From Rhizobium ruizarguesonis (GTDB lineage Bacteria; Pseudomonadota; Alphaproteobacteria; Rhizobiales; Rhizobiaceae), in the NCBI RefSeq assembly GCF_012349115.1, contig NZ_PQIG01000133.1:1-64000 (forward strand): a stretch of DNA of 64,000 nucleotides, given 5' to 3'. The stretch's first letter is position 1; each line of letters opens with the position of its first letter. Below, in pieces: positions 62,084 to 64,000 of the stretch. The notes under the pieces were generated by a model. The model was not told the DNA's origin. It was given only the letters and a program-made list of their open reading frames with translations, and did no database searches. Both the position numbers and the translations under genes were made by a program.

Positions 62084-62972
62084 GGCCCTCGTTGCCACGC
62101 TTGTTGCCAATCCGTCAAATCCCGTGCTGACACCCGAAATCGCCGAGCAGGCGGCCAAGGCCGTGAACGCTTCCGGTCTCTACTGGCTGGCCGACGGCAT
62201 CGCCTGCGATATCGCGCTGCGTGACGGCACGGACGTGCAAACGGCCGAGGCCAATATCCTTGCCGTCATATCAAGCGCGCCGATCGACCTCGTCATCCAG
62301 GAGCAGGAGACCCGCCGCAAGAAGCTGCTGATCGCCGACATGGATTCGACGATGATCGGCCAGGAATGCATCGACGAGCTCGCCGCCGAAGTCGGCCTGA
62401 AGGAGAAGGTCGCCACCATCACCGCCCGCGCCATGAACGGCGAGATCGCCTTCGAGCCTGCCCTGCGTGAGCGTGTCGCCCTGCTGAAGGGCTTGCCGAT
62501 ATCCGTCGTCGACGAGGTGATCGCCAAGCGCATCACGCTCACCCCGGGCGGCCCGGAACTGATCGCCACCATGAAGTCGAAAGGCCATTACACGGCGCTT
62601 GTCTCCGGCGGTTTCACGGTTTTCACCAGCCGCATCGCCGCCACCCTCGGTTTCGACGAGAACCGCGCCAACACGCTGCTCGAAGACGGCGGCATTCTCT
62701 CCGGCTTCGTCGCCGAACCGATCCTCGGCAAGCAGGCGAAGGTCGATGCGCTGAACGAGATTTCGGCCCGCCTCGGCATTTCGCCGGAAGAAGCGATCGC
62801 CGTCGGTGACGGCGCCAACGATCTCGGCATGCTGCACCTCGCCGGCGCCGGCGTCGCCCTCCACGCCAAGCCGGCCGTCGCCGCCGAGGCGCAGATGCGC
62901 ATCAACCACGGCGATCTGACCGCGCTGCTCTACATCCAGGGCTACCGGAAGACGGACTTCGTTTCCAGGTAA
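62082..62972 (+). CDS. serB: Phosphoserine phosphatase
   Basis: A 296-residue phosphoserine phosphatase, the last step of serine synthesis. HAD motif I is LIADMDSTMI (Asp86, Asp88), motif II in LVSGGFTVFTSRIA, and motif III/IV AVGDGANDLGML. The N-terminal about 75 residues precede the HAD core. The start codon at 62082 overlaps the divergent miaA ATG. The end is followed by about 190 bases without a convincing gene. Confidence 0.95.
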   Translation: MALVATLVANPSNPVLTPEIAEQAAKAVNASGLYWLADGIACDIALRDGTDVQTAEANILAVISSAPIDLVIQEQETRRKKLLIADMDSTMIGQECIDELAAEVGLKEKVATITARAMNGEIAFEPALRERVALLKGLPISVVDEVIAKRITLTPGGPELIATMKSKGHYTALVSGGFTVFTSRIAATLGFDENRANTLLEDGGILSGFVAEPILGKQAKVDALNEISARLGISPEEAIAVGDGANDLGMLHLAGAGVALHAKPAVAAEAQMRINHGDLTALLYIQGYRKTDFVSR

Positions 62973-63126
62973 ACCGGTCGGACGACCTTTGATTGATAAG
63001 CAGTTGGACGAACTCCAGGCGCTGGAAAAGCGTCACGACGAGAATATCGACATCAGCGGATTTCTGAGGTGACCGACGAACCGTAGCGAATTGCGCGCAA
63101 AGGCAATCTGTACCGGCCTGGAAATC

Positions 63127-63154
63127 AAAAAAGAGCGGCTGACCGCTCCTTTTT
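63127..63154. terminator. Bidirectional Rho-independent terminator
   Basis: GAGCGG-CTGA-CCGCTC (63133-63148) with an A-run on the left (63127-63132) and C-TTTTT on the right, a good terminator for both strands. It separates the convergent serB and DegP-type protease genes. Confidence 0.8.
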
Positions 63155-63157
63155 CGC

Positions 63158-64000
63158 TTATTCCATCGGCACCGCAACGAACCGCAGATCGCCATTCGCC
63201 GATGCGATCATCAGCTGGGCGTTGCGGCGCCCTTCCTGTTTCAGCGCCTGCACCTTGGCGGCGACCGCATCCGGTGACTTCATGAACTCCTGCGCCACCT
63301 CGACGATCACGTCGCCGGGCTTCAACCCCTTTTCGGCCGAGGCCGAGCCGGGCGTCACCTCTGTCACGACGACGCCGTCGACGCTCTCGGCGATGCCGAA
63401 GGCCTTGCGCGTCTCGGCGCTCAACAGCGACAGCGACAGCCCGAGCACGTTCTTCGGCGTTGCCGCATCCGGCGACACCTGGCCCTTATGCTGGTCGGGC
63501 GTACCCGGCGCTGGTTGGACCTGATCGCCGGTGTCAGGCTGGTCCATGTCGTTGTTCTCGCTAGGATCCGGGGTGATCACGCCGTCATCCTGCGAACCAT
63601 CGGGTCCTGAATCGTCGGATGCTGCCGCCTGATCGCTGTCCTCGAGCCGGCCGAGCTTCACCTTGACGGTCTGCTCCTTGCCGTCGCGCAGCACCACCAC
63701 GTCGACTTCCTTGCCGACCGTGCTTTCCGCCACGACGCGCGGCAGGTCGCGCATTTCGCTGACGGTCTTGCCGTCAAATTTCAAAATGACGTCGCCCGCC
63801 TTGATCGAGCCGTCATCAACCGGTCCACCCTTGATGACGCCGGCGACCAGCGCTCCCTTTGCTGTGTCGAGCCCGAGGCTGTCGGCGATATCGTCGGTCA
63901 CCGGCTGGATGCGCACGCCGAGCCAGCCGCGCCGCGTCTCGCCATATTCGCGCAGCTGGTCGACGACGCCGGAAGCAAGCTCCGACGGCACCGAGAAGCC
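63158..64000 (-). CDS. degP: DegP/HtrA-type serine protease, C-terminal part (cut by window end)
   Basis: The 3' 843 bases of a periplasmic DegP-like protease/chaperone; the catalytic domain lies beyond the window end, where the frame is open. The visible part has the end of the protease domain (FSVPSE), the first PDZ (about 20-110, RGWLGVRIQPVTDDIADSLGL and GDVILKFDGKTV), an Asp/Gly-rich linker, and the second PDZ (VTEVTPGSASAEKGLKPGDVIVEV). DegP degrades or refolds misfolded envelope proteins. The stop is near a strong bidirectional terminator. Confidence 0.9.
   Translation of the reverse strand, partial: GFSVPSELASGVVDQLREYGETRRGWLGVRIQPVTDDIADSLGLDTAKGALVAGVIKGGPVDDGSIKAGDVILKFDGKTVSEMRDLPRVVAESTVGKEVDVVVLRDGKEQTVKVKLGRLEDSDQAAASDDSGPDGSQDDGVITPDPSENNDMDQPDTGDQVQPAPGTPDQHKGQVSPDAATPKNVLGLSLSLLSAETRKAFGIAESVDGVVVTEVTPGSASAEKGLKPGDVIVEVAQEFMKSPDAVAAKVQALKQEGRRNAQLMIASANGDLRFVAVPME

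Noticed and set aside
62989-63072. 28-codon frame (TTG start) between serB and the protease gene
   Set aside because: Could be a remnant helix, but no Shine-Dalgarno sequence or homology is visible.

Overview
The window looks like chromosomal DNA of a Rhizobiaceae alphaproteobacterium, most likely the Rhizobium leguminosarum/etli group. This is inferred from high GC, densely packed short operons, the gene families present and palindromic intergenic repeats of the rhizobial mosaic (RIME-like) kind. No rRNA, tRNA, CRISPR array, IS element or prophage was seen. About 67 protein genes, one toxin remnant, one leader peptide and a set of candidate cis-regulatory sites are supported.

Layout. 0-3.6 kb: PhzF-like isomerase, NUDIX and endonuclease/phosphatase genes, DUF4189 protein. 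3.6-7.4 kb: periplasmic binding-protein ABC importer (iron(III) or phosphonate type). 7.5-13 kb: CASTOR/POLLUX-type channel, aldo/keto reductase, YukJ-like protein, class I aminotransferase. 13.4-17.8 kb: ilvE-like aminotransferase, VapC remnant, parDE, methyltransferase, ilvC, TetR regulator with a palindromic site. 18-25.2 kb: two small secreted proteins, a lipid-linked glycosylation pair, AraC regulator/alcohol dehydrogenase, acyltransferase. 25.3-33.7 kb: tetracycline-protection-like GTPase, NDH-2, Lrp regulator/racemase pair, MarR-GNAT fusion, TetR/MFS pair, DUF6429.

33.8-46.9 kb is rich in small redox and stress regulons: HxlR/quinone reductase-like, pdxJ, MerR-LuxR-type fusion, RecD-like helicase, LysR, a four-gene AhpD/NAD-binding/cupin/MscS cluster that shares a palindrome with a convergent Rrf2 regulator, MarR/cupin/VOC behind a repeated operator, and a COG4315-ECF sigma-anti-sigma operon. 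46.9-52 kb: cobalt-type nitrile hydratase operon, a Rossmann/DoxX pair, LysE exporter. 53-56 kb: ilvI-ilvN with a leader peptide, alternative hairpins and terminator typical of attenuation. 56-64 kb: HerA-like ATPase, DapA-like/LysE/MocR module, miaA and serB facing apart with overlapping start codons, and the 3' part of a DegP-type protease running off the window.

The window carries three steps of branched-chain amino acid synthesis (ilvI/ilvN, ilvC, ilvE-like). The most notable non-coding signals are the ilvIN attenuator, the shared Rrf2-type operator (39.5 and 43.4 kb), a perfect hairpin that covers the ribosome-binding site of the MarR-GNAT gene, a shared TTGTCA-N3-TGACA element (13.1 and 52.0 kb), and a 21-bp tandem repeat that contains the ilvN stop codon. 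All names rest on motif recognition by eye; no database search was possible.
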